The notes: generated from the letters alone by a model not told the origin. Positions 17,130 to 25,435 are shown, counted from the first letter of the stretch. The stretch: DNA of 64,000 nucleotides from Pseudomonas sp. ICMP22404 (GCF_006227205.1 NZ_VCNG01000003.1:467721-531720), one strand, 5' to 3'. Program-made: numbers and translations.

Positions 17130-17777
17130 TCAGGGCGCCAGGCGGCTGCACTGCCAGTCGCCAACCTGCCGGCGATAGTCGAGACGGTCATGCAAGCGAT
17201 CGGGGCGACCCTGCCAGAATTCCAGCCGCTCCGGTCGCAGGCAATAGCCGCCCCAATATCCGGGGCGCGGCACCGCTTGGCCGGCGAAGCGTTGCTCGGC
17301 GTGTGCCAGCAAGCGCTCCAACGCGGCACGATTGTCCAGCGGTTGGCTTTGCGGCGACGCCCATGCTCCAAGCTGGCTAGCCAGTGGGCGTGAATGGAAA
17401 TAGGCATCCGACAGTGCCGGGTCGAGTCGGCGGACTTGCCCTTCGATGCGCACCTGACGTTCCAGGCCCGGCCAGAAGAAGGTCATCGCCGCCCAGGGGT
17501 TGACTGCCAGATCCTGGCCCTTGCCACTGTCGTAGTTGCCAAAGAACGTGAAACCGTCTTCGCCGAAGCCCTTGAGCAGCAGCACCCGGGCATGGGGACG
17601 GCCCTGCTCGTCCACAGTGGACAGGACCATGCTGTTGGCCTCGACCGGCGGGCTTTCGGTTTCCCGGGCCTGTTGCATCCATAGCCCGAACAGCGCCAGC
17701 GGATCATCGGGGACATGGGCTTCGTCCAGGCCTTCGCGGGTGTACTGGCGGCGCATGTTTGCCAGGGACAGGGGCAT
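17130..17777 (-). CDS. pdxH: PdxH, pyridoxine/pyridoxamine 5'-phosphate oxidase
   Basis: A 215-aa FMN enzyme that oxidises PNP/PMP to pyridoxal phosphate. Typical sequence is present: [66 protein letters not shown], and the C-terminal [18 protein letters not shown]. The start [10 protein letters not shown] has GGAG ten bases upstream; a start five codons earlier is possible. The enzyme family uses O2, which makes its place in an anaerobic gene block odd. It may be a simple neighbour or a second copy. Confidence 0.9.
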   Translation of the reverse strand: MPLSLANMRRQYTREGLDEAHVPDDPLALFGLWMQQARETESPPVEANSMVLSTVDEQGRPHARVLLLKGFGEDGFTFFGNYDSGKGQDLAVNPWAAMTFFWPGLERQVRIEGQVRRLDPALSDAYFHSRPLASQLGAWASPQSQPLDNRAALERLLAHAEQRFAGQAVPRPGYWGGYCLRPERLEFWQGRPDRLHDRLDYRRQVGDWQCSRLAP

Positions 17778-17875
17778 GAGAGTGATCTCCACAGGGGTTT
17801 GGCCCAGTGTGGGTGCTATGACGTGGGCCGACCTTGATCGTCGTCAATGCGGGTTCCTGTGGTGATCTTGCCGAC

Positions 17876-17945
17876 GCTATCGCGAGCAGGCTCGCTCCCA
17901 CAGGATTTGCGCAGAACCTGTGGGAGCGAGCCCGCTCGCGATGGC
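17876..17945. repeat. REPIN between pdxH and norR
   Basis: Two inverted REP units (CTATCGCGAGCAGG...CCCACAGG and CCTGTGGGAGCG...CTCGCGATGGC) separated by only about 14 bases, in the reverse orientation to most REPINs here. The 17778-17966 gap has nothing else convincing. Confidence 0.75.
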
Positions 17946-17966
17946 AGCAACGCGGTCCCCCAGACT

Positions 17967-19499
17967 CTACTTGAGCCCCAACCGCCGCGCCAGTTTATGC
18001 AGGTTGCTCGGGTCCACCTCCAACAGCCGAGCCGCCCCGGCCCAATTCTGCCCGCAACGGTCCAGGGCCTGGAGAATCGCCTGGCGCTGGCACGCATCGA
18101 CGGTTTCGCTCAAGGGCTGGAGCGGCGCATCGATCAACGCCTCGGGCTGTTCGAGCAGAACCCGTGCACCGGAGACACTGGCATTGACGTCGAGGTCCAG
18201 CACCTGTGGTTCGAGCGTCATGATCAAGCTGCGACTGGCGCCCCGGCTGAGCTGCTTCAGTGCCGCGCGGCTGATCACATGCTCCAGCTCCCGCACGTTG
18301 CCCGGCCAGCTATACGCCAGCAGCGCCTGCTCGGCGGCAGGAGACAGGCGCAAGCCGCGCAAACCCAGTCGCGTGCGGTTCAGTTCGAGAAAATGCCCCG
18401 CCAGCATCAGCACGTCGTGACCGCGCTCGCGCAGCGGCGGAATCGGCACCGGATAGACTGAGAGGCGGTGATACAGGTCGGCGCGAAACAACCCGTCGCG
18501 AATGCTGTCGGGCAGATGTCGGTTGGTGGCGGCGATGATCCGTACATCGACGTGCAGCGGCTTATCCGCGCCCAGGCGCTGGATCTCGCCGTTTTGTAGC
18601 GTGCGCAGCAACTTGGCCTGCACGCTCAGCGGCAACTCACCGACCTCATCGAGAAACAGCGTGCCGCCATTGGCCGCATCGAAACGCCCGGCGCGGTCGG
18701 TGGTCGCACCGGAAAACGCGCCTTTGACGTGACCGAACAACTCGCTTTCCGCCAGGGATTCCGGCAATGCCGCGCAATTGACCTGAATCAGTGGCTTGTG
18801 ACTGCGCCGGGACAGCCTGTGCAGGCGCCGCGCGAACAGCTCCTTGCCGACGCCGGTTTCCCCCAGCAGCAACACCGGCAGTTCGGAATCGGCCAGGACG
18901 TCCAGTTCGTTGAGCAACTGTTGCAGGCCCTCGCTGCGACCGAGGACCTCGCCCTCTTCGACGGGCAAGTGCAGGTCCGGCGAATCGCTACGCGAAGCCC
19001 GCAGACTGCGGTTCTCCTGCTCCAGCCGGGTCACCCGCACCGCCGCCTCGATCTGCAGGGTGCAACGCTTGAGTTCCTCGCGGGCACGGCTGTCGAAGGT
19101 GCCGGCGTGCAACGCATCCAGGGTGATCGCCCCCCAGAGGCGCCCTTCCACGTACAGACTTACCCCCATGCAGTCGTGCACCGGCAGCGGTTCACCGACG
19201 TGGTGATCGAGCAAGCCGTCATAAGGGTCCGGCAATCGACTGTCGGGCTCGAACCAGGTGGGCTCGCGTGAGGCCATGATTGCCGCGAGGCGCGGATGCT
19301 GGGCAATCACGAAACGACGGCCCAGTGCCTCATGGACCAAGCCAACGGTGGCTACGGGCCGGAGGCTGCCATCGTCCAGGCGCAGCAACCCCACGGCACC
19401 ACTGTTGAAATATTCGCGCAGGGTCTGCACCAGACGCTGCAACCGCACGGCATTGGGCAACTCGACGATCAGGTCGGCGGACAGGCTTTCACGCAGCAT
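17967..19499 (-). CDS. norR: NorR, NO-responsive sigma54 activator
   Basis: A 510-aa regulator: an N-terminal GAF domain that senses NO at a non-heme iron, an AAA+ domain, and a C-terminal Fis-type helix-turn-helix. Visible motifs are Walker A GETGVGKE, the sigma54-contact loop as GAFSGA, GGTLFLDEVGELP, and a final HTH (ILQALDRCGQNWAGAARLLEVDPSNLHKL). The start MLRESLSADLIVELPNAV has a GGAGGG ribosome site; a longer TTG start is unlikely. It faces dnrN across three predicted NorR sites, the nearest adjoining its own start. Confidence 0.92.
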   Translation of the reverse strand: MLRESLSADLIVELPNAVRLQRLVQTLREYFNSGAVGLLRLDDGSLRPVATVGLVHEALGRRFVIAQHPRLAAIMASREPTWFEPDSRLPDPYDGLLDHHVGEPLPVHDCMGVSLYVEGRLWGAITLDALHAGTFDSRAREELKRCTLQIEAAVRVTRLEQENRSLRASRSDSPDLHLPVEEGEVLGRSEGLQQLLNELDVLADSELPVLLLGETGVGKELFARRLHRLSRRSHKPLIQVNCAALPESLAESELFGHVKGAFSGATTDRAGRFDAANGGTLFLDEVGELPLSVQAKLLRTLQNGEIQRLGADKPLHVDVRIIAATNRHLPDSIRDGLFRADLYHRLSVYPVPIPPLRERGHDVLMLAGHFLELNRTRLGLRGLRLSPAAEQALLAYSWPGNVRELEHVISRAALKQLSRGASRSLIMTLEPQVLDLDVNASVSGARVLLEQPEALIDAPLQPLSETVDACQRQAILQALDRCGQNWAGAARLLEVDPSNLHKLARRLGLK

Positions 19500-19556
19500 G
19501 GTAATGATGACCCTCCAGGGTTGGTTTGACCCTTTCCCACTCGGGTCATAATCACC
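19500..19556. promoter_or_regulatory. Three NorR enhancer sites, GGT-N7-ACC
   Basis: GGT-AATGATG-ACC (19500-19512), GGT-TGGTTTG-ACC (19519-19531) and GGT-CATAATC-ACC (19544-19556). Three such sites upstream of the target are what is described for NorR of Cupriavidus necator. They lie about 50-110 bases before the -24/-12 promoter of dnrN and next to the norR start, so norR may be autoregulated. Confidence 0.8.
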
Positions 19557-19580
19557 CGATAACGAAATAAATACTTTTAA

Positions 19581-19593
19581 TATCAATCAGTTA
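19581..19593. promoter_or_regulatory. IHF consensus between NorR sites and sigma54 promoter
   Basis: TATCAATCAGTTA matches WATCAA-N4-TTR exactly. It lies between the enhancer sites and the -24/-12 promoter, where IHF normally bends DNA for sigma54 activators. Confidence 0.65.
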
Positions 19594-19597
19594 AAAA

Positions 19598-19613
19598 TGG
19601 CACGTCGGCTGCA
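19598..19613 (+). promoter_or_regulatory. Sigma54 (-24/-12) promoter of dnrN/ytfE
   Basis: TGGCAC...CTGCA with GG (19599-19600) and GC (19611-19612) ten bases apart, the invariant RpoN spacing. Transcription should begin near 19624, giving a leader of about 33 nt. Confidence 0.8.
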
Positions 19614-19656
19614 ATGCCGAATCATCTGTCCCTAGCGGGATTCAACCCAAGGAAAC

Positions 19657-20337
19657 ATGATGAGCCTCGAACTGCTGGAACAAAGCCTGGGCCAATTGGC
19701 CTGCGACATTCCCGGTGCCACCCGTACCTTCCATCATTACAGCCTCGATTTCTGTTGCGGCGGGCAAAAGACCTTGCGTGAAGCCGCGCTGGGCAAAGGC
19801 CTGAACCCGCTGCTGATCGCCGACGCCCTCAAGACGCTACGAGCCGCCGGGGAGCTAGGCCATGACTGGCGCGACGAACCCCAGGCTAAGCTGATCGCTC
19901 ACATCCTGGAGCGCTACCACGCCCGCCACCGTGAACAACTGCCGGAACTGATCCGCCTGGCTCGCCGCGTCGAGCAGGTGCATGGTGCCCGCCCCAGCTG
20001 CCCGAATGGCCTGGCCGATCACCTCCAGGACCTGTATCAGGAACTCGAAGGCCACATGCTCAAGGAAGAACAGGTGCTCTTTCCAATGCTGCAACAAGGC
20101 CTCGGCGAACGGGCCTCGGCGCCGATCCAGGTACTGCGCTACGAACATGACCAGCATGGCGAGGCCCTGGAAACCATGCTCGCCCTGACCGACCAGATCA
20201 CCCCGCCCGCCGACGCCTGCAACACCTGGCGCGCCTTGTATCGCGGCCTGGTGGAACTGCGTGACGACCTGATGCAGCACATTCACCTGGAAAACAACGT
20301 GTTGTTCGTCAAGGCGATGAGCCCTTCCAACCACTAG
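19657..20337 (+). CDS. ytfE: DnrN/YtfE/NorA-type di-iron NO-stress protein
   Basis: A 226-aa RIC-family protein: an N-terminal ScdA_N domain (HHYSLDFCCGGQKTL) and a hemerythrin-like di-iron domain with His/Glu ligands (ERYHARHREQLP, EGHMLKEEQVLFP, YEHDQHGEAL, HIHLENNVLF). The family repairs NO-damaged iron-sulfur clusters or handles cytoplasmic NO. AAGGAAAC precedes the first ATG. The upstream NorR/IHF/sigma54 architecture makes it the direct NorR target. It is also known as dnrN or norA. Confidence 0.93.
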   Translation: MMSLELLEQSLGQLACDIPGATRTFHHYSLDFCCGGQKTLREAALGKGLNPLLIADALKTLRAAGELGHDWRDEPQAKLIAHILERYHARHREQLPELIRLARRVEQVHGARPSCPNGLADHLQDLYQELEGHMLKEEQVLFPMLQQGLGERASAPIQVLRYEHDQHGEALETMLALTDQITPPADACNTWRALYRGLVELRDDLMQHIHLENNVLFVKAMSPSNH

Positions 20338-20354
20338 CCCACCAACCCCTGACC

Positions 20355-20445
20355 CTGTGGGAGCGAGCCTGCTCGCGATAGCGGTCGGTCAGTTGACTCA
20401 GCGCTGACTGACCCTCCGCTATCGCGAGCAGGCTCGCTCCCACAG
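20355..20445. repeat. REPIN downstream of dnrN
   Basis: Inverted REP pair CTGTGGGAGCGAGCCTGCTCGCGA and its complement about 40 bases later, between convergent dnrN and the nnrS-linked gene. It may end transcription from both sides. Confidence 0.8.
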
Positions 20446-20471
20446 AAGAATCCTCCACTACCTGCGTTTAG

Positions 20472-20912
20472 TCAGAACTGCCAGTAGAACATCCCCTTCG
20501 CCAGCACAACGATCACCAGCATATGCCCCAGGATGCTGCGTCGCAGCCAGCAGGCACGGGCCGGGTTCAGGCGGCCGCGCTTGAGCCAGTAGGCCAGCAG
20601 CAGGTAGTGCCCGACGATGCTCAGGGCCAGCAGGATCTTCAGGCTCAGCAGCAGGCCGAAGCTGCTGCTCAGCGGCTGGCTCAACGCCCCGCGATGCTGC
20701 CAGGCCAGGCCGATGCCGGCGCCGTACAACAACAGCACCACACCATGCAACACCCGGCGCGAACGCTGGGCGATGGCCTGGTCGGCGGCATCCCGGGTGC
20801 CTTGGGCCAGTGGCCGGCGGGCGGTGTGCCAGATGCAGACCTCGAAGAACAACGTGCCAATGAAAGCAATGGCCGCCAACAGATGCGTGACCAGCAGGAC
20901 CCCATACATCAT
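20472..20912 (-). CDS. Small four-helix membrane protein downstream of nnrS
   Basis: A 146-aa hydrophobic protein with four predicted membrane helices and His residues near membrane faces (VTHLLAAIAFIG, CIWHTARR, GHYLLLAYWLKRG, GHMLVIVV), a pattern seen in CopD/HemJ-like heme or copper membrane proteins. The function is not recognised. The ATG at 20910-20912 has GGAG seven bases upstream; a second ATG follows directly. It lies 22 bases after the nnrS stop, so the two form one unit, and a role with NnrS in NO defence is plausible but unproven. Confidence 0.7.
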   Translation of the reverse strand: MMYGVLLVTHLLAAIAFIGTLFFEVCIWHTARRPLAQGTRDAADQAIAQRSRRVLHGVVLLLYGAGIGLAWQHRGALSQPLSSSFGLLLSLKILLALSIVGHYLLLAYWLKRGRLNPARACWLRRSILGHMLVIVVLAKGMFYWQF

Positions 20913-20934
20913 CGATCGTCTCCGTTCATTCGGC

Positions 20935-22125
20935 TCATCCCGGATGCCCATCCACCCGAGCCCGGCAGAGCATTGGCCCATAACGCCAGGCATAGAGCCC
21001 GAACGCCAGCGTCCAGCACAACCCCGCCAGCCACAACGCGCCCAACGGGAATACCAGCACCAGCAACACCCGGCTCAGGCAGGCCAGATTGAGCAGGATG
21101 AACGCCAGGGTCATGCCCAGCGGCGGTTCCAGAGGACGCCCGGTATGGCCAAGGCTGACGCGGGCAATCATCGCCAGGATCAGTCCGGCCATGGCGCCGA
21201 TGGTCAGGCTGTGCACCGCCAGGCTCGGGTTCAGCGGCGCACCGAAATGCCACAGCGCCATGCCCAGGCAAGCCAACGCCAGCCAGGCGTAGGCCAGGTG
21301 CAACGACCACAGCAGCGGCACCCGCCACAAATCCCGATCATGCCAACGGATCAAGCGAATCCCATGTCCCGTCGCCAGTGCGGCAAACACCAGGCCGGTC
21401 CAGGCATTGGCCGACAACGCCGCACCGCTGGCATAGAGCAGCGCCACCAGGGCCGAACCGGCCAACAGCAATCGATCGAGCCACGGCCAGGGCGCAACGC
21501 CCTTGACGCGCCCCAATCCGCGCTGGGTAAAGAACGGAATCACCCGTCCGCCGATCAGCCCCATCATCGCCGCCACCAGCCACAGGCCGGTGAGCACGCT
21601 TTGTCGTTGCACGCCGTCATCCTGTTGAACCAGGCCGTACACAGACAACCCATCGGCGGCGGCCAACAACAGCAACACCAGCACGATCGGGTAATTGCGC
21701 TTCTGCCGCACGCGCCATAGCGTGACGCCCATCAGCGCCGCCACCGCCAGGGCGAAACCCACTTCCAGTACCGCCAGCAACGGCCAGGGTGCATCGACCA
21801 GCCAGGCCAGCCGCGCCCCCAGCCACACCAGCGCCAATGCCACCAGGCGCTTGCCGCTGAGCCCTGGCGTCCCCGTCCAGGTCTGCACCGCCGTCAGCAG
21901 GAACCCGGCGATGATCGCCAGGCCGAAGCCGAACAACAGCTCATGACGGTGCCAGGCCAACCAGCCTCCCGCCGGTTGCCAGACCGACAGCCGCCCGCTG
22001 AACACCGCCAGCCACAACGGCACGACACACAACGCAAGCACACAGCCGGCGAGGAAAAACGGCCGGAACGCCAGACGCCATAAAGGCAGGATGGCCATGG
22101 CCTTGCGACGGTCAAGCACTTGCAT
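20935..22125 (-). CDS. nnrS: NnrS, heme-copper membrane protein of NO tolerance
   Basis: A 396-aa integral membrane protein with about 12 helices. NnrS lowers damage from NO in denitrifiers and pathogens without itself being an NO reductase. The His-rich helix starts are visible (WHRHELLFGFG, SLHLAYAWLAL, AVHSLTIGAMAGLILAMIARVSLGHTGRPL), the last being the family hallmark. The ATG has AAGGAG six bases upstream. It begins a two-gene leftward unit, with a one-mismatch ANR/DNR box at 22214-22227. Confidence 0.92.
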   Translation of the reverse strand: MQVLDRRKAMAILPLWRLAFRPFFLAGCVLALCVVPLWLAVFSGRLSVWQPAGGWLAWHRHELLFGFGLAIIAGFLLTAVQTWTGTPGLSGKRLVALALVWLGARLAWLVDAPWPLLAVLEVGFALAVAALMGVTLWRVRQKRNYPIVLVLLLLAAADGLSVYGLVQQDDGVQRQSVLTGLWLVAAMMGLIGGRVIPFFTQRGLGRVKGVAPWPWLDRLLLAGSALVALLYASGAALSANAWTGLVFAALATGHGIRLIRWHDRDLWRVPLLWSLHLAYAWLALACLGMALWHFGAPLNPSLAVHSLTIGAMAGLILAMIARVSLGHTGRPLEPPLGMTLAFILLNLACLSRVLLVLVFPLGALWLAGLCWTLAFGLYAWRYGPMLCRARVDGHPG

Positions 22126-22213
22126 ACTTCACTCCTTAACCCCTCCCGGGAATGGCCCAGGGACGAGGGTCCACAATCAGATCCGAATGATCGGCTATCG
22201 GTCCCGACGGGGC

Positions 22214-22227
22214 TTGTCTCAGATCAA
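22214..22227. promoter_or_regulatory. Degenerate ANR/DNR box upstream of nnrS
   Basis: TTGTC-TCAG-ATCAA has one mismatch to TTGAY-N4-RTCAA. At -41.5 it would place a leftward start near 22179, giving a 54-nt leader for nnrS. No convincing -10 was checked beyond spacing. Confidence 0.4.
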
Positions 22228-22324
22228 GCAAGCCCTCGGCGGTCCGCTTCGAGCGGGGACTTGCAAGGGGCTTGCCGAAACCGCACGAAGCGCGTTCCCC
22301 CTTCTAAAGAACAACCTCTTTCCC

Positions 22325-22415
22325 CTGTGGAAGCGAGCCTGCTCGCGATAGCGGCCTGGCAGTTGGCATCGAGTCGGCTGACACACCGCTATCGCGAGCA
22401 GGCTCGCTCCCACAG
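22325..22415. repeat. REPIN between nnrS and dnr regions
   Basis: Inverted REP pair (CTGTGGAAGCGAGCCTGCTCGCGA and complement) between the divergent nnrS and dnr promoters. The rest of 22126-22570 holds only the two ANR/DNR-like boxes. Confidence 0.8.
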
Positions 22416-22475
22416 GCGGACAGGGTATTTATGACCGTTTCGTGGTTATTTTTACCCGGCAAGGCCGAGGTAGTT

Positions 22476-22489
22476 TTGACCCTGATCAA
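22476..22489. promoter_or_regulatory. ANR/DNR box upstream of the small ORF and dnr
   Basis: TTGAC-CCTG-ATCAA is a perfect match. A rightward start at +41.5 would fall near 22524, ahead of the 29-codon ORF (22571) and dnr (22699). dnr of P. aeruginosa is ANR-activated. No clear -10 hexamer was identified. Confidence 0.8.
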
Positions 22490-22570
22490 CGGAAACCGCC
22501 GACACACAAGGCCGGCAAGCATGGCCCGGCTCTTGCTCAGGCACGGCATACCCCTTTTGCCGAGAACCCC

Positions 22571-22660
22571 ATGAAACATGTCGCCCTCCCACTCGTCTGG
22601 TTCCTCCTGCTCTCCTGCGTCGTGGCGCTCGCCAGCAACCTGTCGCTCAACCTCGTCTGA
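22571..22660 (+). CDS. Possible 29-aa membrane peptide leading dnr
   Basis: ATG-started ORF of 29 codons. It encodes a short N-terminal MKH, one hydrophobic segment (about 5-22) and a polar end (SNLSLNLV). It lies between the perfect ANR/DNR box and dnr, so it would be the first cistron of the dnr transcript. The ribosome site is weak (GAGAA, seven bases away). The clean single-helix composition argues for a real small membrane protein, but 29 codons alone cannot prove coding. No family is recognised. Confidence 0.45.
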   Translation: MKHVALPLVWFLLLSCVVALASNLSLNLV

Positions 22661-22698
22661 CCCCTACCGATTTTTCGCTTACCACAAGGATTCACGCC

Positions 22699-23382
22699 AT
22701 GGTGCTCCACCGCGTCCATCACCAGATTCTGCGCAGTCATCATCTGTTCGAACCGCTCAATGACGAACAGCTCGACGAACTGATGGGTTCCAGCCAATTG
22801 CTGAACATCGACAAAGGCGACCCGCTGTTTCGCCAAGGGGAACCGGCGCAGGCGTTTTACTTCGTGATTGCCGGAGCCGTGAAAATCTATCGCCTGACCC
22901 CGGACGGCCAGGAGAAAGTGTTCGAAGTGATTGGCGAGCGCCAGACGTTCGCCGAAGCCATGATGCTGATGGACACATCCAACTACGTCGCGTCCGCCGA
23001 TGCCGTCTGCCCGACCCAGTTGTATCGCCTCTCCAACGCCACCTACATACGGCTCTTGCAAAGCAACAGCCGGCTGACCTTTGCCCTGCTCGGCAAGCTC
23101 TGCGTGCGCCTGCACCAGCGGGTCAACGAGATCGAAACCCTGTCGCTGAAAAACGCCACGCACCGCGTGGTGCGCTACCTGCTGACGCAACTGGTTCGCC
23201 TGCAGACCGTGGACAGCCAGTTCGAACTGCCAATGGCCAAGCAGTTGATCGCCGGCCACCTGTCCATCCAGCCGGAAACCTTCTCGCGGATCATCCGGCG
23301 GCTGATCGACGAAAAGATCATCACCCAGGACGGCCGCCAGATCGCCATTCTCGACCGCCTGCGCCTGGAGCAGTTCGAATGA
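22699..23382 (+). CDS. dnr: Dnr, NO-responsive denitrification regulator
   Basis: A 227-aa CRP/FNR-family activator very like P. aeruginosa DNR throughout (RVHHQILRSHHLFEPL, KIYRLTPDGQEKV, TFAEAMMLMDT, LSLKNATHRVVRYLLT, HLSIQPETFSRII). DNR senses NO through heme and switches on nir, nor and nos genes at TTGAT-N4-ATCAA sites. It lacks FNR-type Cys ligands. It is preceded by a perfect ANR/DNR box and followed by dnrP with a four-base overlap. Confidence 0.93.
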   Translation: MVLHRVHHQILRSHHLFEPLNDEQLDELMGSSQLLNIDKGDPLFRQGEPAQAFYFVIAGAVKIYRLTPDGQEKVFEVIGERQTFAEAMMLMDTSNYVASADAVCPTQLYRLSNATYIRLLQSNSRLTFALLGKLCVRLHQRVNEIETLSLKNATHRVVRYLLTQLVRLQTVDSQFELPMAKQLIAGHLSIQPETFSRIIRRLIDEKIITQDGRQIAILDRLRLEQFE

Positions 23383-23579
23383 GCGCCCAGGCCACTTGCT
23401 TGTACTGCCAACAGGCCAACCCGGCGGATGAACCCGAGTGTCGCCAATGCGGCATGCCCTTGCCGGACAGCACCGCGGTAGCCACGGAGCGCCGGTTGCG
23501 ACGCTTCACCTGGTTTTGCGTCGGGTTGACGATTTTCTGCATCGTCATGTTCTTCTGGTTACCCCGCGACATCGTCTGA
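23379..23579 (+). CDS. dnrP: DnrP-like small zinc-ribbon membrane protein
   Basis: A 66-aa protein. The N-terminus has a CxxC...CxxC zinc-ribbon (CLYCQQANPADEPECRQCG), followed by a basic stretch and one C-terminal membrane helix (FTWFCVGLTIFCIVMFFWL). Small proteins of this layout next to dnr are called DnrP in denitrifying pseudomonads; their function is not established. The ATG overlaps the dnr stop, so it is coupled to dnr. It ends four bases from the convergent norD. Confidence 0.75.
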   Translation: MSAQATCLYCQQANPADEPECRQCGMPLPDSTAVATERRLRRFTWFCVGLTIFCIVMFFWLPRDIV

Positions 23580-23583
23580 GGCC

Positions 23584-25422
23584 TTAGTCCTGGGTCAATT
23601 GCCGGTACAACTGCGGCAGACGCAGCGGCAGCTGTTCGGGCTGGCGGATCAAGGTGTAGCCGTTGCCGCCGAACATGTACGGCAAGTAGTCCCCCGCTTC
23701 GCGATCGATGGTGATGCAGAACGGCGTCAGTCCCTGGCGCCGCGCTTCCAGCACGGCCTGGCGGGTGTCCTCCACGCCGTAGCGTCCTTCGTAGAGGTCC
23801 AGGTCGTTGGGTTTGCCATCACTGAGCAGCAACAGCAGTTTGCGCCGCCGCTTGCAGCCCGCCAGCCGTTGTGTGGCCTGGCGGATCGCCGCGCCCATGC
23901 GCGTGTAGTAGCCGGGCTTGAGCGCCTGGATACGGCCACGGGTGTGGTCGTCGTAGCGTTGATTAAAGGCCTTGAGCTCATGCATCCGCACATGATGGCG
24001 GCGCAACGACGAGAAGCCGTACAACGCGAAATCGTCCCCGAGTACCGACAGGGTTTCACCGAACAGCAGCAAGCTGTCGCGGATCACATCGATCACTCGG
24101 TGCTCGTCGTTGAGGTGGGCGTCGGTGGACATCGACAGGTCGGCCAGCAACAGGCAGGCCAGGTCGCGACGGGTCTGGCGCTGCTCGATGAACAAGCCGC
24201 GCTCGCTGCATTGGCCGTGCTGGCGCTCGACGTGGAAATCCAGCCAGGCCTGCAAGTCCAGCTCCGAGCCCTGGGTTTGCTGGCGCAACCATTGTCGGTC
24301 GTTACGCAGGTGTTCGAACTGGCGACGCAAGCGCTGGGCCGGCGTTCGCAGGCATGACGGCAGGGGCTGGAGTTCGCAATCCCTGGGAATGAAGGTTTGC
24401 AGGCTGACGAAGTCGTCCTGCAGGCGATGCTTGCGATAGTCCCATTCCGGCAGCCGGATGCCTTCGCCCAATGGCACGTCATCCACATCCGCCGGCGGCA
24501 GGTCCAGGTGCAGCTTCAAGCCGCCGCCCTTGCGCAACCGTGTGCGCGACAGGGTCAACTGGTCCAGGTCTTCGGCGACCCGTGCCGCGTTTGGGTCCTC
24601 GCTGTCGTCGGACCAGCGATCCAGGTCCACGTGCTCGGTCCAACTGAACAGGTTTTCCAGGCGAACGATCAGCAGCCCTCCGTCCCGGGTGGTTTCGTCG
24701 ATCCGCTCGGCGCGTTTGCGTCCGCCCTGCTGCTCACCCGGCGGGGTCGCCAAGTATTGCTCGGATTCCTCAAGATTGCCGGTCTGGGGATTGCCCAAAT
24801 GCCGGGGTGGATACAGCCACAGCGGTAACGGCCAGGCCGCCCGTTCGCTGCGGGGAAAATGCTCGACACTGCCGGGGTCGCGCAAGGCCTGGCACAGGGC
24901 ACGCTCCAGCAAGGCTTCGTCCGGGTTCAACTCCGCCGGATCGGGGCGCAGGGACAGGTGTGCCTCCATCAGCCGCCGATAGCGAGGACGTAACGCCGGG
25001 TAGCGCCGCAACACGACTTGGGTCCAACGCTGATTGTCCCGCCCCCAGTGTTTCATCGGCCCCGACTGCGCGGCCAGCAAGGCCAGCCAGCGATACAGCT
25101 CTTCGTTCAAGCCGGCATCGGGAAACACCGCCAGGCTCGCGGGCAGACGCAAGTTATCAGCATCGCACCAGGCCAGCGGCGTTTGTTTGCAGGTGCCGGC
25201 GATCTGCTGGAGCAGGTTGCGGCGCAACAGCAGGTCGCGATCACTGACCGCCTCAACCCCCTGGTGACGAGCGCCGCCGGTGGCGTGAAACAGCACTTGC
25301 AGGGATCGCTGCCGATCACTCAGCTCAACCCGTGCCTCGGGAAAATCGGCACTGGCACGCCGCGTGATGAAACGGTGCCAGACACTGCCGACCCACTCTT
25401 CCAGTTCGAGGGTGAATGCCAC
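23584..25422 (-). CDS. norD: NorD, VWA-domain protein needed for active NO reductase
   Basis: A 612-aa protein with a C-terminal von Willebrand A domain. The MIDAS metal site is visible as LLLADLSMSTDAHLND, with the later conserved SDGKPND. NorD works with the AAA+ ATPase NirQ/NorQ, probably to insert the non-heme FeB iron into NorB. The start is a GTG (25420-25422) followed by AFTLELEEWVGSVW, with AGGAG upstream. A longer extension would run into the REPIN that separates it from norB. Confidence 0.92.
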   Translation of the reverse strand: MAFTLELEEWVGSVWHRFITRRASADFPEARVELSDRQRSLQVLFHATGGARHQGVEAVSDRDLLLRRNLLQQIAGTCKQTPLAWCDADNLRLPASLAVFPDAGLNEELYRWLALLAAQSGPMKHWGRDNQRWTQVVLRRYPALRPRYRRLMEAHLSLRPDPAELNPDEALLERALCQALRDPGSVEHFPRSERAAWPLPLWLYPPRHLGNPQTGNLEESEQYLATPPGEQQGGRKRAERIDETTRDGGLLIVRLENLFSWTEHVDLDRWSDDSEDPNAARVAEDLDQLTLSRTRLRKGGGLKLHLDLPPADVDDVPLGEGIRLPEWDYRKHRLQDDFVSLQTFIPRDCELQPLPSCLRTPAQRLRRQFEHLRNDRQWLRQQTQGSELDLQAWLDFHVERQHGQCSERGLFIEQRQTRRDLACLLLADLSMSTDAHLNDEHRVIDVIRDSLLLFGETLSVLGDDFALYGFSSLRRHHVRMHELKAFNQRYDDHTRGRIQALKPGYYTRMGAAIRQATQRLAGCKRRRKLLLLLSDGKPNDLDLYEGRYGVEDTRQAVLEARRQGLTPFCITIDREAGDYLPYMFGGNGYTLIRQPEQLPLRLPQLYRQLTQD

Positions 25423-25435
25423 GGTTATTCTCCTC

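Noticed and set aside
22091..22434. Two overlapping plus-strand ORFs of 86 and 104 codons upstream of dnr
   Set aside because: They run through the nnrS leader and a REPIN, and their sequence comes from the repeat.
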